Below are positions 46,901 to 57,600 of a stretch of 64,000 nt of DNA, in pieces. The notes beneath the pieces were generated by a model, which made no database searches, was not told the DNA's origin, and worked only from the letters and a program-made list of their open reading frames with translations. Position 1 is the stretch's first letter, and each line of letters opens with the position of its first letter. The translations under genes and the position numbers were made by a program. The stretch is from Anisodus tanguticus (lineage: Eukaryota; Streptophyta; Magnoliopsida; Solanales; Solanaceae), in contig CM067555.1 of assembly GCA_034509755.1 (NCBI GenBank), forward strand, positions 46,706,255-46,770,254. Reading direction: 5' to 3'.

Positions 46901-49765
46901 CCTATAACCTACAAAAAAAGAAGAAAAGAAAAGGACAAAACAATTAAACCTTAGCGGCTCTCAGATCTCAATTAATAACATAAACACCGTCCTTTCATTA
47001 ACAAGCAGCTAAACAAAGTCCTCTTCCAATTTCTACATTCGCAAAGCATAATCAATTCCAACCTCTAATAAAGCAAAAAATCAACAGGTCGACATTATCG
47101 CCAAAAATAGGACTAATTATGATGAAATTTTACGGATCCTATACATGATAGAGTAGAATGAGGCACATAACACCATTCAACAAGGATAAAACTTCCACGC
47201 AAATTCTCATATTTTTTTAAACCTAATTTGCTTTGCTTTGTAAGGCAAAAAAATCAAAAGCCACGGTTCTCGCAATTCTCAACAAAAACTTAAGAAATCA
47301 AACAGAAACGCAGGGCAGATTAATTGAATTCAAGTTCATCAAATACATTCAGCAAATTCAACATTCTCTCAGATCTCAATCAACAATGTAACTCGTCCTT
47401 TCAATAATTACCAGATAAACAAAATCATCCTTCCAATTTCTACATTCACAGAGCATGACCAATTCAAAGCTCTAATAAAGCGAAAAACAACAGGTCAACA
47501 TTATTGCTAAAACAGTATAATTATGATGAAATTTTACAGATACTATACTCAACAGAGCAAAATGATCCTATAACCTACAAAAAAAGAGAAAGAAAAGGAC
47601 AAAACAATTAAACCTTAATGACTCTAGGATCTCAATTAATAACATAAACACCATCCTTATACTAACAACCAGATAAACAAAGTCCGCCTTCCAATTTCTA
47701 CATTCGCAAAGCATAATCAACTCCAAGTTTCCAACCTCTAATAAACTGAAAACAACAGGTCGACATTATCACAAAAATAGTACTATAATTATGATGAAAT
47801 TTACAGATACTAAACATGATATATCAGAGATCCTATAACCGACGAAAAAAGGAGGGAGCATTTTTGAGATTAGTACAATTATGATGAAATTTTACAGATT
47901 CGCCAAATAAATTCAATAAATTCAACATTCTCTCAAATCTCAATCAATAACATAGCCAGTCCTTTCACTAATAACCACATAAACAAAGTCCTCCTTTCCA
48001 ATTTCTACATTCACAAAGCATAATTAATTCCAACCTCTAATAAAACGGAAAAACACAAAAATAGGTATAATTATAATGAAATTTTACAGATTCGCCTTAT
48101 AAATTCAACATTCTCTCAGATCTCAATCAACAATATAACTCTTCTTTTCACTAACAACCACATAAACAAAGTCCTTATTCCAATTTCAACATTCGAAAAG
48201 CATAATAAATTCCAAGCTCAAATAAAACGAAAAAACAAGTCGACATTATCGACAAAAAAGTACTACAATTATGATGAAATTTTACAGATTTGCCAAATAA
48301 ATTCAATAAATTCCACAACTCTCAAATCTCAATTAATAATATAACCAGTCCTTTCACTAATAACACAGATAAACAAAGTCCTTATTCCAATTTCTACATT
48401 CGCAAAGCATAACCAATTCACCAATTCAACGCTCTAATAAAATGAAAAAACAACAGGTCGGTATTATTGCAAAAAATAGTATAATTATGATGAAATTTTA
48501 CAGATACTATACGTGATAGAGCAGAATAATTAAACATCCTAGAAAAGTGCAGAGCAGATAAATTGAATTAAAATTCATAAAATAAACTCAACAAACTCAA
48601 CATAATGCAAAGGATAAAACAAGTCAATATTAACGACTCTCAGATCTCAATCAATAAAATAAACCGTCCTTTCACTCTAAGTTGCTCGGACTCGGGTGCG
48701 GGTATCCGATACGGGTACGGATCCGAGTGTCGAATTCGGCAAATCTAAATTTTAAGATTCGGGGGTTCGTATCCAAGGTATGGATACGGGAGCAGGGATT
48801 CGGCTAAAAAATTCAAAATTATAAAAAATAGAGCTATTCAAGGCCTTCCAACAACTCTCCATCTATATCGCTGCTATAATATTGAAGGTATGTCATTTCC
48901 CTTATCTTAATCCGGTTTATCTTTAATTTTGAGAAATCAAAATATCAATTTTTCCCAAATTTGTCGATGGACTCCGGTCAAAGTATCCGAAGTTGGTTGA
49001 CCGTATCCCGCTCCCACACCCGTATCCCCCCTCCCCCCCCCCCTTTCGTGTATCGAGACGGGAACGGCACAAAAATAGAGAGTCCGCGCAACTTAGCAGT
49101 TTCACTAACAACAGATAAAACAAAGTCCTTCCAAATTCTATTTTCACAAAGCGAAAAACAACAGGTCGACATTATTGCAAAAATAGTAGAATTATGATGA
49201 AATTTCTACAGATACTATACTTGATAGAGCAGAATGATCCTATAATCTACAAAAAAAAAAAAAAAAAAAAAAAAGGACAAAACAATTAAACCTTGAATGC
49301 CTCAGGACCCAAAGCAATGGCTCGACTAAGTCACAAAATGATATTCCAGATCTAAAGGAATCAACAAAACCACAAAAATGAGGCATTTACCCCGATGTTG
49401 AATTTGGTCAAACATCCCTATTTCTTTAACTTTGAAACTTCCAAATTTACTAAAACCAATCCGAAACCAACCTGATTGGGTCGGCAACCGTGCCACGACT
49501 CACAGACCTCAAATTATTAACATAAACACCGTCCTTTCACTGATTATTGCCAAAAAATAGTATAATTATGATGAAATTTTACGGATATATACATTAATAT
49601 AACAGAATAATCCTAAAACCGACGAAAAAAATGAAAAATTTTGTTGACCTTTTTGAGATGAGTTTGAACGACGGGAGAGATTTGACGGAAATTCTTCAGT
49701 GAATCGTAATTCCAGCGATTGCGAGATGATGATTGGGAATTGAAGAACGATGTGAAGGACTCCAT
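43952..49765 (-). CDS. BI-1: Bax inhibitor 1 (TMBIM family), 6 exons, 248 aa
   Basis: Coding exons on the minus strand: 49765-49649, 45959-45816, 45692-45601, 44534-44348, 44249-44094 and 44002-43952. All introns are GT-AG with consistent phase, giving 248 codons plus stop, the normal length of plant BI-1. Start MESFTSFFNSQSSSRNRWNY; then 'YLSLCCALIASAAGAYLHIL', 'LFKGACIGPLIELAIDFDPS', 'GAFVGCAVAFGCFSAAAMVA' and 'FWLHFASSIFGGSVALFKFE'. The protein is nearly all hydrophobic helices (6-7 membrane segments). The conserved acidic residues of the TMBIM core are present in 'VDTQDIIEKAHLGDLDY' and 'LFTDFIAVFVR'. The lysine-rich tail KEEKKKKRRN is typical of ER-resident BI-1. Known family role: ER-membrane suppressor of stress-induced cell death that affects Ca2+ release. 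Nothing is truncated. Intron 1 is 3.7 kb and repeat-filled. Confidence 0.97.
44875..45300. mobile_element. Tourist-like (PIF/Harbinger) MITE in BI-1 intron
   Basis: The left end GGGGTTGTTTGGTTGGTAGA is mirrored by the right end 'ctctaccaaacgacccc'. TTA duplications lie at 44872-44874 and 45301-45303, as expected for PIF/Harbinger. 426 bp, non-coding, in the intron between exons 45601-45692 and 44348-44534. Confidence 0.92.
46470..49640. repeat. Degenerate tandem repeat filling BI-1 intron 1
   Basis: About ten imperfect copies of a ~200-400 bp unit are present: 'tctcagatctcaat(c/t)aataa', 'ccttt..ctaacaaccagataa', 'caaagtcc..ccaatttctac', 'aacaggtcgacattattgc' and 'tataattatgatgaaatttt' + 'acagatactata'. 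The 'tctcagatctcaat'-type start occurs near 46731, 46957, 47364, 47622, 47930, 48113, 48322, 48638 and 49498. 'acaggtcgacatta' (or variants) occurs near 46826, 47085, 47491, 47756, 48236, 48453 and 49163. The units reach to within ~20 bp of the exon 1 donor. Confidence 0.88.
48678..49095. mobile_element. ~418-bp MITE with TAAGTTGCTCGGACTC ends
   Basis: The left end TAAGTTGCTCGGACTC is mirrored by the right end 'gagagtccgcgcaactta'. The interior contains GC-rich 'gggtgcgggtatccgatacg' and its near-inverse 'gtatcccgctcccacacccg' plus a C-run at 49033-49043. It interrupts the tandem repeat of BI-1 intron 1 within 'cctttcact…'. No clear adjacent target duplication. Confidence 0.78.
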
Positions 49766-50195
49766 TTTTCTCTCTTTCCTTCTTCAATACGCCAACACAG
49801 TTTTTTTTTTAAATTTGTTTTAAATTGATCTACTAAGGGTACATGCTTCTTCAAAATTTATTTGTCATATTATATTATATTATATTATATTGAGGGTATA
49901 TTTACCACCACCAATGTAGGGATTTTATTTGTCATATTATATTATATTGAGGGTATATGAAAATAACATATTTACCCCACTAATGTAGGGATAAAATCGT
50001 ATCTTCTCTAAAATTTACTTATAAAACTATATTGATTATATTATTGGTGTTATATTATATCAAATTAATAAATATATAATATGTGTTTGTACGCACTTCT
50101 ATTTACTTGATCATTATTAATTAATGCACGTTTTAACTTCATTAAGTTATTTCATCATAATATTAATTGGTTATGCGTACCAAGAAGTTCTTCAT
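49766..50195 (-). promoter_or_regulatory. BI-1 upstream region
   Basis: 430 bp between the BI-1 start codon and the hAT element. It is AT-rich with a direct repeat of 'tttgtcatattatattatat' + 'tgagggtatat' (about 49860-49900 and 49930-49960). The CT/GA-rich 'gaagaaggaaagagagaaaa' just before the ATG on the minus strand is probably 5' UTR. No TATA box could be chosen with confidence in the AT-rich context. Confidence 0.4.
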
Positions 50196-50203
50196 ACTCG
50201 GAA

Positions 50204-52691
50204 TAGGGATGGCAGGTGGGCACAATTTTGCGGATTTCGCACCGCACTCGCTCCAGTTGGGGCGGGTATGGATATAACTTTAGCGGAGAGTAGGCGGGTA
50301 TGGGTATTGAAAATGTATCCGCCACGGGTGGCGGGTAGGTGGTGGATTTGCAGTTATACCCGCCTCATACCTGCCTCCCCCGCTCCGCATCCGCCTACCC
50401 ACCCCATAAGCCCAGTAATAGTTGTAGCAGTCCGTAAGCCCATAAGTCCAATGCCAATAATAAGTGAGTAGGTAAAACCCTACTCACTTACAGTTAGTCC
50501 TTACTCAAGTTCAACAGCCTTCACTCTTCGCTATTCACGACTCCCTCTCTCGTTCACTCTTTAGTCTCTGCCGACTGTCGTCTCTCCTCCCTCTCTCGGT
50601 CTCCGTCACGCCGCCATCAGCCTTCACGCCTCTCTGTCCCTGAGACCCTGACATCAGGTATTGATTAAGAGGACCTACTACTCTGAGAACAAAATGTTTG
50701 ATTTCATTTATGATAAAATTTAGAAAAGCATTTTTGGTTTACAAACTATATGTTCTGGTTTTATAACCGTGAACCAAATCAACTAATCTAAGTTGGTTGG
50801 TTTTCAAACTGAACATGCATTTGGGTTCTTTTAAGAACACAAATAATCAATTATGTTTTGGTAGTTATTTTCAAAAGAAAAAAAATTCAAATTTTGTTAA
50901 AACCAGCGTGCTTACATGCAATGCCCACTACTAAAGATGTGTCAACATCCTTCTAAAAATTCATCCCTTTTGTTTTTCTTGGTGCAAGTTTATCATGAAT
51001 TTGCGTTTTGTATTATCTGAATATATTTAGGGCCTAAGTGATAGTTGTATTATTATCTGAAAATGTTTAGTATGGTGCTTTGGCCATGCCTAACTTTTTA
51101 AAAATGTAATTGGATTTTGTGATGTTTTCTTCTAAACGACACCCATCACTAATTACTGACTGGAAAAGCACACCGTCGAAATGTAAATACAAAAGCACAC
51201 CCATCACTAATTGTTGTTTTAAGTGCTCGAGATAATTTGTACAAATATCCACCACTTAGTGAAGATTGGGATAAGGTTGTGAAAATATGTGAACTATTGA
51301 AAGTGTAATGATATTACACATCAATTTTCTACCTCGACGTATCCTACTGCCAATATTTATTTCTCTAGAATTTGTGAGATTAGAATCTTATTAACCAACT
51401 GGTTGTCCTCACCTATCATTTATATAAGGAAAAATGGTCGAGGTAATGCTAGAGAAATACAATAAGTATTGGTTAGATGTTAATGGCCTTATGGGTGTTG
51501 CAACTATACTTGATCCTAGGCTCAAGATGGCTCTCATTCGATTTTACTTTGCTAAAATTTATGATGTGCTTGATGTTGATGTTGATGTTGATGTTGATGT
51601 TGATGTTGATGTTGATGTTGATATTGAGGTAAAAATGATTTATGATTTTCTAAAGGAATTTGTGGATGAGTATGGGTACAAAAATGGTAATAGTCGAGCT
51701 AGTAGTAGCCACGTGTCTTCAACTGATATTACAAGTAGTATGAAAATAGGGTACATGCAAGAGTTTGCACAATTTGTGTCACAAGACAATAGTAACGTTG
51801 GACTAAAATCTGATTTGGAGAAATACTTGGAAGCTGAAACTATACCACTTATGGATGATTTCGATATTCTTAATTGGTGGAAAACAAATGGAAATAATTA
51901 TCCCGTTCTCCAACAAATAGCAAGGGATATATTGAGCATTCCAGTTTCTACTGTCCCATCGGAATCCACATTTAGCACTAGTGGACGTGTACTTGATCCT
52001 TATCGTAGTCGACTTCTTCCGAAAATAGTGGAGGCATTGATGTGTGCTCAAAACTGGATTTGAGTGGATATTAAAGGTAACATTAATTTGATTAAATTAT
52101 TTATGTTGTATTAAATTGAAGTTAGACTCTAATTACTTTGAGTATACATTATGCAGGTGGTGGTGATGTCAAGGAGATGGAAATATGTGATCTTGAGGAA
52201 TATGATACTCAAGTCCTCTGTTGAATAATGAATTACCTGAAATATCTCATTGTTCACTGGGTCCTTGGAGAGCAATGGTTGGATTTATTCAGTATATTAT
52301 TCTTTCAAGATGTTCTCAAATGAAGAAGCATGTATTGCTTTAAGTATTTATGGAGACATTAGTATTTTTATGTAGTTTGTCGTGTTTATATAATGTACTA
52401 ATTTAATTTATAAGACTATTTTGTTTTGTGTTTGATCACTATTTGTATTGATCACTAATTGATCACAAATGAATTGATTACAAAATATGGCTGGCGGGTA
52501 CATGCGGCTATTGGCGGGTGGCGGATATCCACTTGGGTGATGGTGCGGGTGTGAATTTAGGAATATACCCGCCTAGACGGATATGAATGTTGAAATTGTA
52601 CCCACCACGGGTGACGGGTATAAAATTTTCTGACGAATACGGGTGCGGGGGAGGGGGTACCCGCACCCGCCCAACCCAATTGCCATCCTTA
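50204..52691 (+). mobile_element. hAT transposon, 2.49 kb, internally degraded
   Basis: Termini TAGGGATGGCA (left) and TGCCATCCTTA (right) are inverted repeats with one mismatch. The 8-bp flanks ACTCGGAA (50196-50203) and ACTCAGGA (52692-52699) match at 6 of 8 positions, as for a decayed hAT target duplication. Both subterminal regions are packed with 'cgggta', 'gcgggt' and 'tacccgcc' words, the usual subterminal transposase-binding clusters of Ac-like elements. 50520-50660 looks like the transposase mRNA leader. The N-terminal BED zinc-finger part of the transposase is absent, so the element is not autonomous. Confidence 0.9.
51200..52063 (+). pseudogene. hAT transposase, C-terminal half
   Basis: From about 51215 the frame reads '…NLYKYPPLSEDWDKVVKICE' then 'STSTYPTANIYFSRICEIRI', 'MVEVMLEKYNKYWLDVNGLM', 'ATILDPRLKMALIRFYFAK'. 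A GATGTT repeat follows (51571-51623, encoding Asp-Val repeats), then the hAT dimerisation region 'FDILNWWKTNGNNYPVLQQI', 'ARDILSIPVSTVPSESTFST' and 'RSRLLPKIVEALMCAQNW', ending at the stop at 52063. The clean open frame is 51434-52063 (209 codons). The region between 50700 and 51200 has no recognisable BED finger or catalytic N-half, so this is a remnant. Confidence 0.9.
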
Positions 52692-52699
52692 ACTCAGGA

Positions 52700-53269
52700 T
52701 TCTAACTTAAAACCAGTAATTACTAATAAAAGAATCCTAATCATTCCACCATACTGTCAATCAGGTAAAAAAAATCACAAGATATTCCATTTGGACAACA
52801 CTTTAATCTGCAATTATTTTTTGAACTTTTTCTTGCACGTTTACTATTTCATAATACTTTTAGACATGGCCTAACTCAGACAAAAATATCTAAAGTTGCA
52901 TGTGTATGAAGTTCAAATATTTCGGTCTAAAGTTTAGCAAAGATAGCTAAACTTCAGTTATATGTGCATGAGCTTCATGCCAAAAATGCATGAATTTCAT
53001 ATAAACATGGTTAAATGTTTACAAAAATGACTGAATTCGACAACATCTGACTGAAATTTAGATAAAAATGATTGAATTTCAGTAATTTAAATTAAAATGG
53101 AAATTTTAGACATATATGCTTGAGTTTCAAGAAAAACTGACTGAACTTCAATCATATGTACCTTTAGACACCGCATATATGAAGTTGTTCCGAATTAAGT
53201 AAACTTACAAAAATCTAAATGATAATCCCAATTTTTTTACCCCGATTTTCGTGCTTGGTCGTCTTTGTA
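52700..53269. other. Gene-free DNA with degenerate repeats
   Basis: 52880-53170 contains many decayed, spaced repeats of 'tgaa(t/c)ttcagt' and 'aaaaatgactgaa' words; no coding frame. Confidence 0.55.
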
Positions 53270-53550
53270 CTCCCTCCGTCTCAAATTATTTATCGTGATT
53301 ACTAAAAATAGTTATCTCAAATTATTTGTCATTTTAGAAGTTCAAGGCACAATTAATTACTAATTTCTCATTTTACCTTTAGTAAATTTTGTCATTAATA
53401 GAGATGACACATAATCAGAGCAAACATCTAATAAAGAGAAATTATAACTTAGATATAAATAAAGATAAAAATGGTCAAATACTACTAACTAATATTTCTT
53501 ATGGGCGTGTAAAACAAAAAAAAATGACAAATAATTTGAGACGGAGCAAG
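53270..53550. mobile_element. Stowaway-type MITE (281 bp), second copy
   Basis: The left end CTCCCTCCGTCTCAAATTAT is mirrored by the right end 'aaataatttgagacggagcaag'. TA duplications at 53268-53269 and 53551-53552. Same length and strongly similar sequence to 4140-4420. Confidence 0.9.
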
Positions 53551-53552
53551 TA

Positions 53553-54353
53553 GTACTTATGATTTTAGTTTACCTCCAATTTTACTAGTGACTATTTTTT
53601 AGAGTAACTTCTCCTTTTTATATTCCTTCAATTTTCAATTGGATAACGTATTGTTTTCGTTTACCCATATAAGATTAATCAACTATGTCTTAATTCCAAA
53701 TTAGTTGTGGTCAAATCATATGATTGAGGTCTCCTCTAATTTAACTATTTTACACTAGTATTATACTTTTTTAATAATCATAGTATCCGAGTCACATTGT
53801 ATACGCCTCGACTAGCACATACATCAAACAATTCTGTCCACCAAAGCATTACACTAGTGTTATGTAGCACAACCTATTATCTGAGCTCAATAACAGCAAT
53901 ATTATAAACAAGTTTCAATCGCACCTAAATATGTCATCAAAATGTTATTCAACTCTATGTTTATGTTTCCTAATAACTACTAGTGGAGGGGACGACTTGC
54001 CCCACTATGTTTCAGTGGAAAGAAATTTTTTCTGCGCTGATGCAGATAAAAGGTACATTGACATTGCAACTAAAAGTTTGATTTAGTGATTAATGAATTA
54101 TGAAAGACAATAAAATATGACTATTTGAGGTTACAAAGGTTTTAAATCCCAAAAGACAAAGGACACAGAGTGATTTCTTCTCATACATGCCTAAAGCATT
54201 GGTAGATAAAGTTTCTAACAAGAGATGCGAGGTATCCAATAGACCCATTTGTCTAAACCTAGGTAGACGGAGTTACTCGATACCATACTAGTGAAAGTTA
54301 ACAGGTATTCAAATGAATAAGTCGAATTGCATACAAGTTGACTCATACCCCAT
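53553..54353. other. Gene-free AT-rich DNA
   Basis: Nothing recognisable as gene or element between the MITE and the SINE fragment. Confidence 0.5.
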
Positions 54354-54420
54354 TAAAAGGGCAGCCTGGTGCACTAAGCTCCCGATATGCACGGGGCCCG
54401 GGGAAGGGCCGGACTCATAC
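54354..54420 (-). mobile_element. Au-type SINE 3' fragment
   Basis: The plus strand 'gggcagcctggtgcactaag' + 'ctcccgatatgcacggggcc' is the complement of the Au SINE 3' end. The 5' tRNA-like part is missing. It lies ~280 bp downstream of the VAP stop codon, probably beyond or in the VAP 3' UTR. Confidence 0.85.
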
Positions 54421-54696
54421 ATCATTGTTATAACAAAAATTATGCAGTGACAATAGTCTAACTTCTAATAGAACTTTTCATTTTTAGAGTTCCCACCAAC
54501 TGAGAATATGAAAGGTTGCTTATCTATCTCCAGCAAAGAGATGGTATATATACAAAACATATGATGAGAAAGGATTATCAAAAAATTAGAATTTTATCAA
54601 TTTAGACAAAATTAATAGAGCTAAGAAAGCTCTTCTCTTCAGGCTTCATTAAACTAGAACATTACACAGTTAAATCCGAGAATGAAGACACTGGAG

Positions 54697-57600
54697 CTAT
54701 TCTACTGATGGTGAAGACAACAGTTTCAGCAGAAAGCCAACCATTAGACCAATGACTCCCACAACAATTGCAAACCTTAGAGAGAAGCCTGGATCATTCC
54801 GATTTCTTCGTCTCTTCATAATTTCCTACAAGTTAGAGAAACAGAAAAATATGAGAATGGTGGCCAAAGATTCATGTGTACAAGACGATACAACAACAAC
54901 TAATAGTCTCAAGCCCTCAACCCAGGCGAGTTTGGATCGACTTTATAAATCCTCATTGTCCATGTAACTCCATTAAGTTCATCATTTTCTTGTCAAAGAG
55001 CTTATGTTCAAGTTGTCATGCATTAATGAGGATTACCATTGTCCATGTAACTCCTATTAACAAAAATCATGTATTAATGAGGATTACTCCAACTAATTAG
55101 TTTTTGCATATTGAACCAGCTCATGTACTACTCCCTCCGTCCAAATTGGTGTGGAACTTTTCGCTTTTTGAGAGTCAATGTAACTAATCTTTGAAACTAA
55201 ATTGGATTAGATCAACTCAATATTTTAAAATTAAGGTTTCCACGTCGTGCTCAATCAAATAATGGACATGACTAGTGGACCTTCTTTCTATTCCTGGCTT
55301 GGGGGCTTCGCTCACTGTCAAAGCGCATTTTGTGAAGTGTTCTGCCGCACCGATCATTCGGGGGGAGGCGGGACACTGCAAGGTGGGTAGTTTCAAAAAG
55401 TATACTATAAGTACTATAAGTTGCACTTCTTCACATGTCAATGTGATGAAAAATACATTGTTAAAAGATAAGCAGAGTAGCATGCAGAAAATGAAGATGA
55501 ATTGTTTAGCTATTTACTACTTTTGGTGTAAACAGGAGATGATAGATCAAACAATAGATATTTTGACAGCTATAGACTGGTTGTAATCTAGTGGAAAAAG
55601 AAAGGCAATGTAAACTGTAATACTTTTGAAGGGGGACTACATACTTGGATGTAGTTATACCTGTGAATATATAGATTAATTGTTGCCAATCTCAAAAAAA
55701 GAAAAATACATTTTTAAAATGCAGGTCAAAGTTCACACTGTTTGAATCTCAAGAAGCGAAAAGTACCACATAAATTGGGACAAAGGGAGTACTATTTAGA
55801 CTAGTGCATGCCCATATATGTATAAAGTTGCAACTATGCACATTAAAAGGGAAAACATAAATAAGTAAACTAACCAGTTCCTGTAGTAGTTGTTGTGTTT
55901 GTCGGACAGCTGCATCTCTTTCATCTTTGATACGCTGCACCGCTTGATTCTATACCATCAAAAGGGAAAAGTTTAGCATTAAAGTTGGCACTTAGCTGCT
56001 AGTCTATCCTCTATCTTCATGTACAGAGTTGGACTACATCATTGCAGAATAGAAAGTAGCATACAAGCAGAACTTTTCCTAAAGACACACACATGGCACT
56101 TAGATATTATCCTCTTGTAGTATACTAGAACTAGAATATGCAATTTTGATTAAAAAATTCAAAAGATGCAGACACGTGCACGCAGACTAGATATTTTCTC
56201 AAGTCTCACAGAATATTCATTCACCGACTATGAAGTGGGGAGCTTTGAACTGCCATTATAGATAACCAGAGTTTAAATTGAGAGCTAAAATTTTCAGTTT
56301 CTAGGCTAATGTATTGCATATCTTCCTTAAAAGTGGCAAGTGAAACCATCTGTTTTCAGAATCTTATCACTAAATTAGGATATCAGGTAACTACTGCTTT
56401 AGAAAAGTCATTTCAATGTACTTTTTAAGTTTTTGTATTGCATTAGTGGGGAAATAAAGCAAACAATTCTTTTGAAAAGTTACTCAAGACAATACATGCT
56501 CTAGCGTTTGGCCAGACTTCGGAGAGGATATAAAGTTTGTTGCAAATGCGGCAGGGAGAGAGAGAGAGTAACTAAGCGGAGTACATGGACTTTCTAGTGA
56601 CTCTGAACTGCTTAGCTAACTTCCCAAAAGAGACCCTGCTTCAAACATGGGCCCTTTAGTGCTCCTTTTTCTACTCGATGTGTCTTATATGTACATCTGT
56701 ATGGGTATTATAGGAAGTGTTCTACATTGTAAATTTGAATTTTACCTAGAAATTAAAGGTGCAGTAAGATAATTGAGTAGATCTACTGGAAGAAAAGGAA
56801 GGGAATTGCTCATAATTGGCCACTCGTGAACAAAGGAAGATAACCTTACAGGAAGTTTATCACCCATATTCTTTAGAAGTCCTTGACATCCTATTAGATA
56901 ATTCAAAATACACTACTCTATTTGCACTCGGTATTTCCTAAATAAAGTTCTCTTTCGATTTATTCTTATCATGGGAGGGTATTATAATAGAATTAAACAC
57001 CTAAACCTAAGGAGATAATAGAAATCGTCTTAGATGTCTGTCTTTTTCTTGTGTTAGAAATGTCCCTTAGAAATTATTATGAGCAGAAAAATAGGCAGTA
57101 TCAAGGACAATTTCCCCCATTGGATGAAGCATTGAGTTTGCATATGTTCCTTTCACATGGTACATATCTGCTCTTCCAAAACTGTAACCCCATCAAACTC
57201 TTAGAGCAAAGACCTAATTCTAGTTTCTTCTCACTGCTGTCTTTGCTATTTATTATTATTATTTGAATCCCCAACTAGAAATAACTTATCTACTTAAGAA
57301 CACCTTTGTCACTGCCTCGCTTCTACCATCAATTGAAGAAAGCCAGACACTGACATCCAACCAAAAGCACAACTCATATCACAACAGCGAGCAGTCTCTG
57401 GCTTTTCAATATAGGATGAGAAAAGTACAAAGGCAAATACAAGAAGTTATCATTAAATAAAAAAGACATAAACCAAGTTTTCCAAAACTACGAAAATATG
57501 AGCTGCATGCTTATAAATTTGAGCCGGATGCACCGGTGCGGAGGTGTGAGAGGTTGCCTATGGATGGCTTTAGGAGAGGTAGAGGTAGGCCGAAGAAGTA

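Noticed and set aside
51434..52063. A domesticated hAT transposase gene
   Set aside because: The BED finger and N-terminal half are missing, and the element still shows inverted ends and near-matching 8-bp flanks, so a degraded transposon is the simpler reading.
55217..55586. Protein gene on either strand inside the Stowaway
   Set aside because: No domain recognised; the frame sits inside a mobile element with an A-rich tail, so it was kept only as a nested insert.
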